The position numbers and the translations under genes are program-made. A DNA stretch of 62,678 bases, from the NCBI GenBank assembly GCA_026391655.1, contig JAPLDR010000100.1:1-62678 (forward strand), given 5' to 3'. This DNA comes from Bacteroidia bacterium (GTDB lineage: Bacteria > Bacteroidota > Bacteroidia > Bacteroidales > Prolixibacteraceae). Below the pieces are notes generated by a model. It had not been told where the DNA came from and made no database searches. It saw only the letters and a program-made list of their open reading frames with translations. Positions within the stretch are counted from its first letter, which is position 1. Each line of letters starts with the position of its first letter. Positions 55,883 through 62,678 of the stretch are shown one piece after another.

Positions 55883-56131
55883 ATGGGTTTTTCTTTTATA
55901 ATTGGAGGAACACTATATTTTTTCAGGGAAGGGTTTAATCCTTCGGGCAATCGTTTTATTGCTTTTGTAAAAGATGCCCGGGTAACCGGCCCTGGAGTAA
56001 CGAAAGCCCGCACCGAGGGTTTTTCGATGACGCTGGATGGAAAAGATATCAGGTATTTTTACCGGGAACCAAGCCATCATTTCTGGTTAAAAGATGAAGA
56101 AATTATTGATAATCCTCCCGAAAAGCAATAA
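55883..56131 (+). CDS. Hypothetical protein, 82 residues, possibly a gene fragment
   Basis: Coding-looking frame MGFSFIIGGTLYFFREGFNP ... FVKDARVTGPGVTKARTEGF ... FYREPSHHFWLKDEEIID. The upstream 250 nt contain another open frame (with SRQISVKSIPQMYTTYSSLK) overlapping in a different phase, so this may be the 3' part of a frameshifted gene. I do not recognise either part. Confidence 0.35.
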   Translation: MGFSFIIGGTLYFFREGFNPSGNRFIAFVKDARVTGPGVTKARTEGFSMTLDGKDIRYFYREPSHHFWLKDEEIIDNPPEKQ

Positions 56132-56155
56132 ATGATTTAACTGATTCATTAGGAA

Positions 56156-56325
56156 CTAACAGCAAGCTACCCGCCGGGTTTCCCCGAAGGATCGGGACAG
56201 GCAAGCTTTGTTGACAGGATCCCGCACGTGCTGGATGAAAAGCAGCTCTTTGCAGGAAGTTTATCGGGAAATTCCCGCCCGTGTAGTTGCGGAACGGTTG
56301 GCATTCATTGTAAAAACCTCCACTG
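56156..56325. repeat. GC-rich repeat upstream of the second BRO-N gene
   Basis: Begins AACAGCAAGCTACCCGCCGG and contains GGGACAGGCAAGCTTTGTTG and GAACGGTTGGCATTCATTGT. The same series of words recurs in the same order at 57240-57455 after the BRO-N gene, so the gene is bracketed by diverged direct repeats. Confidence 0.65.
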
Positions 56326-56359
56326 TCGTATTGATTTTTGTTGAATAAATCGATTTTAT

Positions 56360-56367
56360 TACCTTTG
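56360..56367 (+). promoter_or_regulatory. -7 promoter element (TACCTTTG)
   Basis: A perfect TAnnTTTG element 20 nt before the ATG at 56388, with TTG at 56341-56343 as a possible -33 element. Confidence 0.5.
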
Positions 56368-56387
56368 AGTAATATACTGATTATTAT

Positions 56388-57224
56388 ATGAAAAAAGAAA
56401 ATACAATAAGACTATTTGAGTCAAAAAAAATAAGGGTTTTGTGGGATGACAGTACTGAAAAGTGGTATTTTTCTGTAATAGATGTAATTGAGATATTAAC
56501 CGAAAGCAAGAATCCACGTCGTTATTGGAGTGATTTAAAGATAAAGCTAAATAAAGAAGGAAGTCAACTGTACGAAAAAATCGTACAGTTGAAAATGGTA
56601 GCCTTTGATGGAAAAATGCGGGAAACAGATGCTGCTGACACGGAGCATATTTTACGATTAATACAATCTATTCCGTCACCTAAAGCTGAACCATTCAAGA
56701 TGTGGTTAGCAAAGGTTGGTTATGAACGAATTGAGGAAACTGAAGATCCCGAAATTGCCTTTGATCGAGCAATGGAGACATATCTAAAAAAAGGATATTC
56801 GACTAATTGGATTAATCAAAGACTCAAAAGTATTGAGGTACGTAAAGAGCTTACTGATGAATGGGAGTCACATGGGATTAAAAAAGGACAAGAATATGCG
56901 ATATTAACCGATGAAATTACAAAAGCATGGGCAGGTTTAACGACAAAAGAGTATAAAAGTATCAAGGATTTAAAGAAGGAAAACCTTCGAGATAACATGA
57001 CAAATTTGGAGTTAGTTCTAAATATGCTTGCAGAAACATCGACCACAGAATTATCGAAAAAGAAAAAGCCCAAAACATTTACAGCGAGTAAAAAAATTGC
57101 TCAAAAGGGTGGGGAAGTTGCTGGTAATGCAAGAAGAGATTTAGAGAAAAAACTTGGAAATAGTGTGATTAGTCCTTTAAATGCAAAAGGACTAGGACGA
57201 AAAGACGATGAACAGATTGAATAG
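56388..57224 (+). CDS. BRO-N / DinD-like protein, copy 2
   Basis: A 278-residue paralogue of the protein at 41003 with the same two-part plan: BRO domain (IRLFESKKIRVLWDDSTEKW, YFSVIDVIEILTESKNPRRY, ILRLIQSIPSPKAEPFKMWL) and DinD-like C-terminus (KENLRDNMTNLELVLNMLAE, QKGGEVAGNARRDLEKKLG). The two copies are clearly homologous along their whole length but well diverged, so the duplication or separate acquisition is not recent. It has its own promoter and is flanked by direct GC-rich repeats. Confidence 0.85.
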   Translation: MKKENTIRLFESKKIRVLWDDSTEKWYFSVIDVIEILTESKNPRRYWSDLKIKLNKEGSQLYEKIVQLKMVAFDGKMRETDAADTEHILRLIQSIPSPKAEPFKMWLAKVGYERIEETEDPEIAFDRAMETYLKKGYSTNWINQRLKSIEVRKELTDEWESHGIKKGQEYAILTDEITKAWAGLTTKEYKSIKDLKKENLRDNMTNLELVLNMLAETSTTELSKKKKPKTFTASKKIAQKGGEVAGNARRDLEKKLGNSVISPLNAKGLGRKDDEQIE

Positions 57225-57239
57225 AATAAACAACGAATG

Positions 57240-57455
57240 CAACAGCAAGCTACCCGCAAGCAGGGGCTTTCCCGGTTCTTCCCGAAAAGTCCCCGAAAAA
57301 TCGGGGCAAGCTGGGGCAGGCCGGGACAGGCTATGCTTCGTTGACTGGATACCGATAGTTATCGGGATGAAATGAAGCGTCTGCCAGCTGGTGGATTCAT
57401 CGGTAGAATCCTTGCCTTCGAGTAGGCAAAACATTGGCGTTAATTGCAAAAGAGG
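57240..57455. repeat. GC-rich repeat downstream of the second BRO-N gene
   Basis: Begins AACAGCAAGCTACCCGCAAG, with GGGACAGGCTATGCTTCGTT and AAAACATTGGCGTTAATTGC, paralleling the repeat at 56156-56325. It also contains short palindromes such as CCCCGAAAAATCGGGG. Most of 57225-57521 is this repeat. Confidence 0.65.
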
Positions 57456-57521
57456 CATCCTACTAAAAGTCACTGATTGAAATTAAATAATGATGTGCAT
57501 TTTTAACTTAATCTGACAAAG

Positions 57522-58364
57522 ATGAACAGAAAGTTGATTCTCGTTATAGTATGTGCGATGATGCTCCTCTCCGGAAGACTTCTGTCGCAAAGCCAATCTG
57601 AATCAAAAAACAGTTGGGAACTGGTCTGGAGCGACGAATTCACTGGTAACCAGCTCGATACAAGCAAGTGGAATGTACTGGTGCGCGAACAAAGTAAGCA
57701 CAATGAACTTCAGTATTATGTCCCTGGCGAAGTATACGTTGAAAACGGTGTGCTCCGAATACGGAGCCGAGTCCGTAAATTCGGATCCCAGGAATACACC
57801 AGCGGAAGGCTTGATACAAAAGGAAAATTTGCTCCGGTGTATGGCCGTTTCGAAATCCGGGCAAAGCTGCCGGCAGGGAAAGGTCTCTGGCCTGCACATT
57901 GGCTTTATCCTCAGAATCGTGACTGGCAGATGGAGACCATCATGGCGGATGCGGTCGCCAACGGTAAAGAAGGATTTATACCCGAAGAACGTCCATGGTA
58001 TAGCGAGATCGATATCATGGAATTTCTTGGTCATGAACCGAATATTCTCTACGGAACGCTCCATTACTATACATTTAATGGTCAGAAGAGGTCCAGTTCT
58101 GGAAAATGGAGCGGTGCAGTTGACTATACGAAAGACTTTCATATCTATGCATTGGAATGGGAACCTGATTCTATGCGCTGGTATATCGACGGTCAGCTTT
58201 TACATGTTTCCACTGATGGAATTCCGCATACACCGCATTATCTTATCCTAAACACAGCGATCGGAGGGAGTTGGCCGGGAAATCCTGATTCAACAACAAC
58301 CTTTCCCCGGTTCCATGACATAGACTACGTTAGAATATTTCACAAAAAAGCATATTTTAAATAG
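57522..58364 (+). CDS. Glycoside hydrolase family 16 beta-glucanase (laminarinase-like)
   Basis: A 280-residue secreted enzyme: signal peptide (about 1-23, ending RLLSQ), then a single GH16 jelly-roll domain. The catalytic motif SEIDIMEFLG has nucleophile Glu162, Asp164 and acid/base Glu167. SWELVWSDEFTGNQLDTSKW, GRFEIRAKLPAGKGLWPAHW and FHIYALEWEPDSMRWYIDGQ are family landmarks. Expected to cleave beta-1,3 or mixed-link glucans. It is not embedded in a Sus-like locus and no carbohydrate-binding or sorting domain follows. Confidence 0.94.
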   Translation: MNRKLILVIVCAMMLLSGRLLSQSQSESKNSWELVWSDEFTGNQLDTSKWNVLVREQSKHNELQYYVPGEVYVENGVLRIRSRVRKFGSQEYTSGRLDTKGKFAPVYGRFEIRAKLPAGKGLWPAHWLYPQNRDWQMETIMADAVANGKEGFIPEERPWYSEIDIMEFLGHEPNILYGTLHYYTFNGQKRSSSGKWSGAVDYTKDFHIYALEWEPDSMRWYIDGQLLHVSTDGIPHTPHYLILNTAIGGSWPGNPDSTTTFPRFHDIDYVRIFHKKAYFK

Positions 58365-58421
58365 AATAAGTGTCAACAATGACTTTATTCGTCGCAACTC
58401 CTTATAACGGCTTGGGTAATA

Positions 58422-58586
58422 AAAGTTTGAGTCCATTCCGAAAAGTCAAAAAAAGCAAGAATGCCACTAAAGCACAAAGATACTAAGTTGCACAAAGCAA
58501 TGAATATCTGTAATTTAAACTTAGTGAAACTTTGAGTCTTAGGGCCTTTGTGGCAAAAAAAACTTTTCGGAGCAGACTCAAACTTT
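58422..58586. repeat. 165-bp palindromic (MITE-like) element, copy 2
   Basis: Opposite orientation to copy 1 at 44516. Left end AAAGTTTGAGTCCATTCCGA and right end CTTTTCGGAGCAGACTCAAA. Reverse complemented, its interior reads GCCACAAAGGCCCTAAGACT, CAGATATTCATTGCTTTGTG and TTTAGTGGCATTC, matching copy 1 along the whole length. It lies between the GH16 and DUF2809 genes and encodes nothing. Confidence 0.85.
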
Positions 58587-58609
58587 AAAATATAAAATTG
58601 GTTTATTCA

Positions 58610-59017
58610 ATGAATCGCAATCGTAACAGACTACTATATCTGCTAATGGTAACCATCGTTATCTGTTTAGGTCTTTTATCAAGAAGAATATCCGACCACC
58701 TGCCAGACCTGATAAATTTGGTTTTGGGTGATATACTTTGGGCATTGATGGTTTACCTTTTGATCAGAACAGTATTCAGAAGCTGGTCAATACGAAAGGT
58801 TGCCCTGACGGGTCTCACATTTAGCTTCTTAATAGAATTGAGCCAGATCTACCATGCTCCCTGGATCGATGCGATCAGAAATACAACATTAGGTGGCTTA
58901 ATCCTGGGATTTGGTTTTTTGTGGAGTGATCTGGTGGCCTACTCAATTGGTATTGGATTTGGAATTGTAATTGATTACTATGTTGAAGCATATTTGATGC
59001 GCAAAAACGGAGCCTGA
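58610..59017 (+). CDS. DUF2809 family membrane protein
   Basis: A 135-residue inner-membrane protein with four helices (LLYLLMVTIVICLGLLSR, LINLVLGDILWALMVYLL, VALTGLTFSFLIELSQIY and TTLGGLILGFGFLWSDLVAY). The paired GLLSR, LGDILWA and SFLIELSQ signatures are those of DUF2809, distantly VanZ-like. Function unknown. The ATG at 58610 is preferred over an in-frame TTG at 58598, which borders the palindromic element. Confidence 0.82.
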   Translation: MNRNRNRLLYLLMVTIVICLGLLSRRISDHLPDLINLVLGDILWALMVYLLIRTVFRSWSIRKVALTGLTFSFLIELSQIYHAPWIDAIRNTTLGGLILGFGFLWSDLVAYSIGIGFGIVIDYYVEAYLMRKNGA

Positions 59018-59136
59018 TTTTTTCTCCCCAACTTCTCCTACATAATCAGTATATCAATCTATTAAGCCAATATCCCTCCATAAGATGGCGGACGTTGGCC
59101 ACACAAAGATAAAACACACTTTTTAAGAATGATTTT

Positions 59137-60000
59137 ATGGAAAAGAAATGTTTGTATTTTTTATTGTTACTTTTTATTTCGAACCTAAGTAGCCTTCGTG
59201 GGCAGAATTCTGTAAATGACAGTACCAGTATTGGCCCGGCAAACGGAATTCTGGTTATTGTGGGAGGAGGTGGCGGGAATGATTCAATCATAAAAAGCTT
59301 TATAAAACTGGCAGGCGGTAATGATGCTCCGATTGTCGTTATTCCAACAGCCGAGGGGAGTGAAAAATATGATGAAAATTCTGGTAGTGCCGGCACTATG
59401 AGAAAACTTGGAGCAAGAAATGTTACAGTACTCCATACTTCAGACAGGAATATTGCTAACTCCGATTCATTTGTGAAGCCATTAATTAATGCTAAAGCAG
59501 TCTGGTTTGGTGGTGGTCGTCAGTGGCGGCTTGTTGATGCCTATAAAAATACATTAACTGAAAAGATGTTCTGGAAGGTCCTGGAAAAAGGTGGTGTTAT
59601 TGGCGGGTCATCTGCCGGTGCAACCATCCAGGGCAGCTATCTCACACGTGGAGATTCAAAAAATAATCAAATCATGATGGGCGATCATGAGGAAGGTTTT
59701 GGTTTTCTGAAAAATGTAGCTATCGACCAGCATGTTTTGGCACGCAACCGACAATTTGATTTGTTTGATATTCTGAAGAAACACCCTCATTTATTGGGAA
59801 TTGGTATAGACGAAAATACTGCGATTGTTGTCCGGGGAAATCAATTTGAAGTAATAGGCAAAAGCTATGTAATTGTTTATGATGGTACGTTTTGGTCACG
59901 CGAAGGGAGCGATTTAAAAAACCTGCCTGAAAAGACTAAACTTTTTTATTTCCTTCGCGATGGAGATAAATACGATCTTTTAAACAGAAAAGTGAAATGA
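59137..60000 (+). CDS. Cyanophycinase-like S51 peptidase, exported
   Basis: A 287-residue protein with a signal peptide (MEKKCLYFLLLLFISNLSSL then RGQ) followed by an S51-type fold. Motifs are NGILVIVGGGGGNDS, VVIPTAEGS, AKAVWFGGGRQWRLVDAY, the nucleophile elbow GVIGGSSAGATIQG (Ser at about 159), AIDQHVLARNRQFDLF and LGIGIDENTAIVV. Known members are cyanophycinase and dipeptidase E. Exported homologues in Bacteroidota are common and their substrates are mostly undefined. Confidence 0.88.
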   Translation: MEKKCLYFLLLLFISNLSSLRGQNSVNDSTSIGPANGILVIVGGGGGNDSIIKSFIKLAGGNDAPIVVIPTAEGSEKYDENSGSAGTMRKLGARNVTVLHTSDRNIANSDSFVKPLINAKAVWFGGGRQWRLVDAYKNTLTEKMFWKVLEKGGVIGGSSAGATIQGSYLTRGDSKNNQIMMGDHEEGFGFLKNVAIDQHVLARNRQFDLFDILKKHPHLLGIGIDENTAIVVRGNQFEVIGKSYVIVYDGTFWSREGSDLKNLPEKTKLFYFLRDGDKYDLLNRKVK

Positions 60001-60038
60001 GTTGAATTAGATAAAGGAGTAAGATATAAAGGATTGAT

Positions 60039-60737
60039 ATGAAAAACCTGACAATAAAAGCAATCGTGATTGCTGCTCTATGCCTGACTTTTTCATGTGG
60101 CAGGCAGACCAAGGATTCCGGCAAATCGGGAAAGAATGATAAAGCGGGTATAAGTGAGCAACTTATATTGAAAACATCGGATGATGTAATCAAGGAATTA
60201 AAGAATGGAAACAAACGATTTGTTGAAAACAGGTTAATAAACACTGACTACAAAAAACAGATCGAACTGACGAAGACGGGTCAAAAGCCTCATGCTGTAA
60301 TTCTGTCATGTATGGATTCGAGGGTGCCACCTGAAATAATTTTTGACCAGGGAATTGGAAATATTTTTGTTATTCGTGTGGCGGGTAATATTGAAGACGT
60401 GAATGTACTTGGCAGCATGGAATATGCTGTTGAACATGCAGGCTCAAAACTTATTGTCGTTATGGGGCATAATCATTGCGGTGCGGTAACAGGAGCTGTT
60501 GAAGATATTAAACTTGGTAATTTAACGCAGTTAGTCGGCCAAATAAAGCCTGCAATTAAGTCTGACATTAAGGATCCTGATATAATTGATCAAACAGCAA
60601 AAAGTAACGTATTAATGACAATCGGTGATATCTTAAATAGAAGCGAAATTATTCATGAGTTAGTTCACGATAAAAAAGTAGCTATTATTGGTGCGTTTTA
60701 TGATATTGAAACAGGTATCGTAACTTTTATGGAATAA
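60039..60737 (+). CDS. Beta-class carbonic anhydrase, predicted lipoprotein
   Basis: A 232-residue zinc enzyme interconverting CO2 and bicarbonate. Zinc ligands and partner residues are all present: ILSCMDSRVPPEIIFDQG (Cys91, Asp93, Arg95) and VVMGHNHCGAV (His144, Cys147). Unusually for a beta enzyme, it has an N-terminal lipoprotein signal (MKNLTIKAIVIAALCLTFSC, lipobox Cys at residue 20), so it should work at the periplasmic side of a membrane. It is 38 nt after the S51 peptidase gene and 20 nt before the propeller gene, possibly one operon. Confidence 0.92.
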   Translation: MKNLTIKAIVIAALCLTFSCGRQTKDSGKSGKNDKAGISEQLILKTSDDVIKELKNGNKRFVENRLINTDYKKQIELTKTGQKPHAVILSCMDSRVPPEIIFDQGIGNIFVIRVAGNIEDVNVLGSMEYAVEHAGSKLIVVMGHNHCGAVTGAVEDIKLGNLTQLVGQIKPAIKSDIKDPDIIDQTAKSNVLMTIGDILNRSEIIHELVHDKKVAIIGAFYDIETGIVTFME

Positions 60738-60757
60738 TCCCATTTGGAAATATTGAT

Positions 60758-62110
60758 ATGATAAAAATATTCACAAATCTGAGCTTTCTTATCACTCTGT
60801 TCTTTTTGTCCCATCAAAACCTTCAGGCTCAAGTTGATTACAATCACCAGTGGCCGGGATTTCGCGGTCCATGGGGTTGTGGATTTATCGAGAGTGTTTC
60901 AGCACCAACCACCTGGAGTGTAGATAGCACAACAAACATCAAATGGAAAACTCCGATTCCGGGATTAGGTCATTCGTGCCCGGTTATTTGGGATGATTAC
61001 CTGTTTGTCACTACTGCCTCAAACAGTAAGGGCAGTGAATCGCTCAAAGTAGGACTTTATGGCGATATTGATCAAGCCAATGATAGTGTGGAACATGAAT
61101 TCAAGATTTACTGTCTGGATAAGCGTACCGGAAAGATAATTTGGGAAAGAATTGCCCATAAAGGGATACCTAGATCGAGACGACACACCAAATCCTCACA
61201 GGCCAATTGCACACCTGCTACCAATGGTAAATATCTGGTCGTACACTTTGGTTCCGAAGGTCTCTATTGCTACGATTTTAAGGGGAAACTGATATGGAAG
61301 AAAGATATGGGTTTGCTTACTCCCGGTCCATACACTGACCCAGGAGTTGAGTGGGGTTATGCCAGTTCGCCTGTGATATTCAAGGATAAAATTATCATTC
61401 AATGCGATATCCCTAAAACTCCTTATATTACTGCATTAGACTTGGCAACCGGCAATGAAATCTGGAAAACTTCACGTGGCGATGAGGTTTCGACATGGTG
61501 CACTCCGGCGATTTATTCGAAAGATGGAAAGACTCAGGTTATTGCAAATGGCTACACGCATATCTGCGGATATGCGTTTGAAACGGGGAAGGAAATCTGG
61601 AAACTAAGTAATGGAGGTGATGCTCCGGCTCCTACGCCTGTAATTGCCAATGATCTTATCTATCTGAATAGTGCACATGGGAAATGCTCACCGATTTTTG
61701 CAGTCAGGCCAAATGCAACAGGAGATATCACGCTTGCCCCTGATAGTACCAAAAACAAATACATCGCCTGGAGTATTAAAAGGGGAGGAGCATATATGCA
61801 AACCCCGCTTATTTACCGCGGATATCTTTACAATCTTCAGGTTAATGGTCAGCTTACCTGTTTTGATGCCTTGACCGGTGAAGTGAAGTATAAAGCGAGT
61901 TTAAGTGAAGCATTTAGTGCATCAGGTATTGCATCTGACGGAAAACTCTATTTTAGTTCGGAAGAAGGCAATGTTTATGTCGTTAATGCTGGTCCTGAGT
62001 ATAAACTGCTCGCAAAAAATGTCCTGAAAGATATTTGTATGGCTACTCCGGCTATTTCCGGAAATATCCTTTTCTTCCGTACACAACACTATTTGATTGC
62101 GGTTGAGTAG
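60758..62110 (+). CDS. PQQ-type beta-propeller repeat protein
   Basis: A 450-residue exported protein: signal peptide (about 1-24, ending NLQAQ), then WPGFRGPWGCGF and a series of propeller blades with the tryptophan-docking pattern (YCLDKRTGKIIWERIAHKG, CYDFKGKLIWKKDMG, ALDLATGNEIWKTSRGD, AFETGKEIWKLSNGG, CFDALTGEVKYKASL). Such proteins resemble PQQ dehydrogenases and BamB but generally lack catalytic residues. No heme motif is seen. Likely a periplasmic or surface binding scaffold; role unknown. Confidence 0.88.
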   Translation: MIKIFTNLSFLITLFFLSHQNLQAQVDYNHQWPGFRGPWGCGFIESVSAPTTWSVDSTTNIKWKTPIPGLGHSCPVIWDDYLFVTTASNSKGSESLKVGLYGDIDQANDSVEHEFKIYCLDKRTGKIIWERIAHKGIPRSRRHTKSSQANCTPATNGKYLVVHFGSEGLYCYDFKGKLIWKKDMGLLTPGPYTDPGVEWGYASSPVIFKDKIIIQCDIPKTPYITALDLATGNEIWKTSRGDEVSTWCTPAIYSKDGKTQVIANGYTHICGYAFETGKEIWKLSNGGDAPAPTPVIANDLIYLNSAHGKCSPIFAVRPNATGDITLAPDSTKNKYIAWSIKRGGAYMQTPLIYRGYLYNLQVNGQLTCFDALTGEVKYKASLSEAFSASGIASDGKLYFSSEEGNVYVVNAGPEYKLLAKNVLKDICMATPAISGNILFFRTQHYLIAVE

Positions 62111-62166
62111 CTGTTTTTGAAATCTTGAGTTTTACAGTTACATTTGTTACTTAAAACAGTTGAAGA

Positions 62167-62349
62167 ATGTTGACAAAAAACAATGTTATTAAGACAATAT
62201 CGACGTTTCCTGATAATTTTACTTTGGATGAATTGATAGACAAACTGATTTTCATGGACAAAGTGGAAAGAGGGCTTGAGCAATCGCTTGCTAATAATGT
62301 ATATTCAGAAGAAGAAGCCAAAAAAAGGCTTTCAAAATGGCTAAAGTAG
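62167..62349 (+). CDS. Antitoxin-like protein of a RelBE/ParDE module
   Basis: A 60-residue protein with the form of Bacteroidota addiction antitoxins: TISTFPDNFTLDELIDKLIF in the N-terminal half and ANNVYSEEEAKKRLSKWLK at the C-terminus. The short toxin frame begins inside its last codons at 62337, the usual overlap. It is intact while the toxin is not. Confidence 0.75.
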   Translation: MLTKNNVIKTISTFPDNFTLDELIDKLIFMDKVERGLEQSLANNVYSEEEAKKRLSKWLK

Positions 62350-62390
62350 TCTGGACTGAACCTAACCTTATTTTTGTTTTTTTACCTTAG
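62337..62390 (+). pseudogene. RelE/ParE toxin, truncated after about 10 codons
   Basis: The frame opens MAKVVWTEPNLIF, the standard start of this toxin family (MAKVVWTEPAL...), then runs into unrelated sequence and stops at 62390. The break coincides with the left side of a palindromic element (TAACCTTATT words), so an insertion or deletion mediated by that element probably removed the rest. Confidence 0.75.
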
Positions 62391-62512
62391 TAGCACATTA
62401 ACCTGCCCTCACCCATAACCTTATTGACCTTATTTTAATACGTTCTATTGTATTTTCGTGTAAATAAGGTTAATAAGGTTAAGATGCACGATGGTACACT
62501 CAAAGCTACTAA
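62384..62512. repeat. Inverted-repeat element interrupting the toxin gene
   Basis: TAACCTTATTGACCTTATTT at 62416 is mirrored by TAAATAAGGTTAATAAGGTT at 62461. An outer CTTAGTAGC near 62386 is mirrored by GCTACTAAG near 62504. Size and structure suggest a small non-autonomous element. No frame inside it. Confidence 0.65.
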
Positions 62513-62568
62513 GATACTGTGATTACTTCCAAATTTGTCCCAAATTAATTTCCTAAATTTTCTTTTTT

Positions 62569-62576
62569 TATCTTTG
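62569..62576 (+). promoter_or_regulatory. -7 promoter element (TATCTTTG)
   Basis: A perfect TAnnTTTG element upstream of two hairpins at the right edge. No good -33 TTG is seen at the ideal distance. Confidence 0.45.
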
Positions 62577-62587
62577 CCAAGCAGAAA

Positions 62588-62656
62588 GAAGGCTTCAGTC
62601 GATTCGTTGAACCGAAGTCTATCTAGTGGCGGAGAATTTATTCTCCGCTTTTTTCT
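62588..62656 (+). ncRNA. Candidate small RNA or leader: hairpin plus terminator
   Basis: Following the promoter element, GGCTTCAGT (62591-62599) can pair with ACCGAAGTC (62611-62619) through one mismatch and a G-U. A strong stem GCGGAGAA-TTTA-TTCTCCGC (62629-62648) with a T-rich tail follows. A transcript would be about 70 nt, ending as a free small RNA or as an attenuated leader for a gene beyond the window. No RNA family was recognised. Confidence 0.45.
62629..62656 (+). terminator. Rho-independent terminator
   Basis: Perfect 8-bp stem GCGGAGAA/TTCTCCGC with a 4-nt loop TTTA followed by TTTTTTTCTTTT. Confidence 0.7.
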
Positions 62657-62678
62657 TTTGCTTCACAAAAGAGCAGAA

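Noticed and set aside
56156-57455. Integron attC sites flanking the BRO-N gene
   Set aside because: The repeats do not end in the RYYYAAC/GTTRRRY core and no integrase is visible; only the cassette-like layout is kept as a finding.
1-62678. tRNA, rRNA or known riboswitches
   Set aside because: No tRNA cloverleaf ends, rRNA segments or recognisable riboswitch cores were seen by reading; a covariance search would be needed to be certain.

Overview
The window is a stretch of chromosome from a member of the Bacteroidota, probably a Bacteroidales or Marinilabiliales relative (inferred from gene content only). The reasons are a complete Bat aerotolerance operon, a DUF4301 protein, a Wzi-like capsule protein, -7 promoter elements of the TAnnTTTG type, and many short palindromic intergenic repeats of the kind common in this phylum. 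No rRNA, tRNA or CRISPR array was recognised.

Layout. 1-8474: Wzi-like C-terminus, queA, a decayed partial duplication of a radical SAM gene and an outer-membrane beta-barrel gene beside the intact copies, DUF4301, a TPR protein, aroE. 8512-14985 (minus): truA and a citrate lyase cluster citD-citE-citF-citXG-citC. 15320-16273: an AT-rich orphan gene between repeats. 17085-25489 (plus): MoxR ATPase, DUF58, a Bat-associated membrane protein, BatA, BatB, BatC (frameshifted), BatD, BatE; then a cyclase-family hydrolase. 26418-40620 (minus): ilvC, an AraC regulator, and a long branched-chain amino-acid operon ilvD-ilvB-ilvN-leuA-leuC-leuD-leuA2-leuB, preceded by a 21-residue Leu/Val/Ile-rich leader peptide and an attenuator. 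A toxin-antitoxin pair with a nonsense codon in the toxin lies between leuB and the AraC gene. 41003-45485 (plus): a BRO-N/DinD-like gene and a ROK-MFS-SIS sugar module, followed by a 21-bp minisatellite.

45983-54545 (minus) is the most interesting part. It is an AT-rich run of ten overlapping or nearly abutting genes that looks like a RiPP (modified peptide) biosynthetic operon: membrane protein, orphan CxxC protein, APC-type permease, metallophosphoesterase, nucleotidyltransferase, a 36-residue peptide gene (49110-49220), a PqqD-like recognition protein, a methyltransferase-like protein, a small Cys-rich protein and a B12-type radical SAM enzyme. The expected division of labour is that PqqD binds the peptide leader, the radical SAM and methyltransferase-like proteins modify the core, and the permease moves product or substrate. 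This is inferred from gene families. The island is bounded by the minisatellite on one side and an IS30 transposase remnant on the other.

55467-62678 (plus): small orphan genes, a second BRO-N/DinD-like gene between GC-rich repeats, a GH16 glucanase, a DUF2809 membrane protein, a cyanophycinase-like peptidase, an exported beta-carbonic anhydrase, a PQQ-type beta-propeller protein, a second antitoxin with a truncated toxin, and a promoter-hairpin-terminator unit at the edge. Two copies of a 165-bp palindromic element lie in opposite orientation at 44.5 and 58.4 kb.
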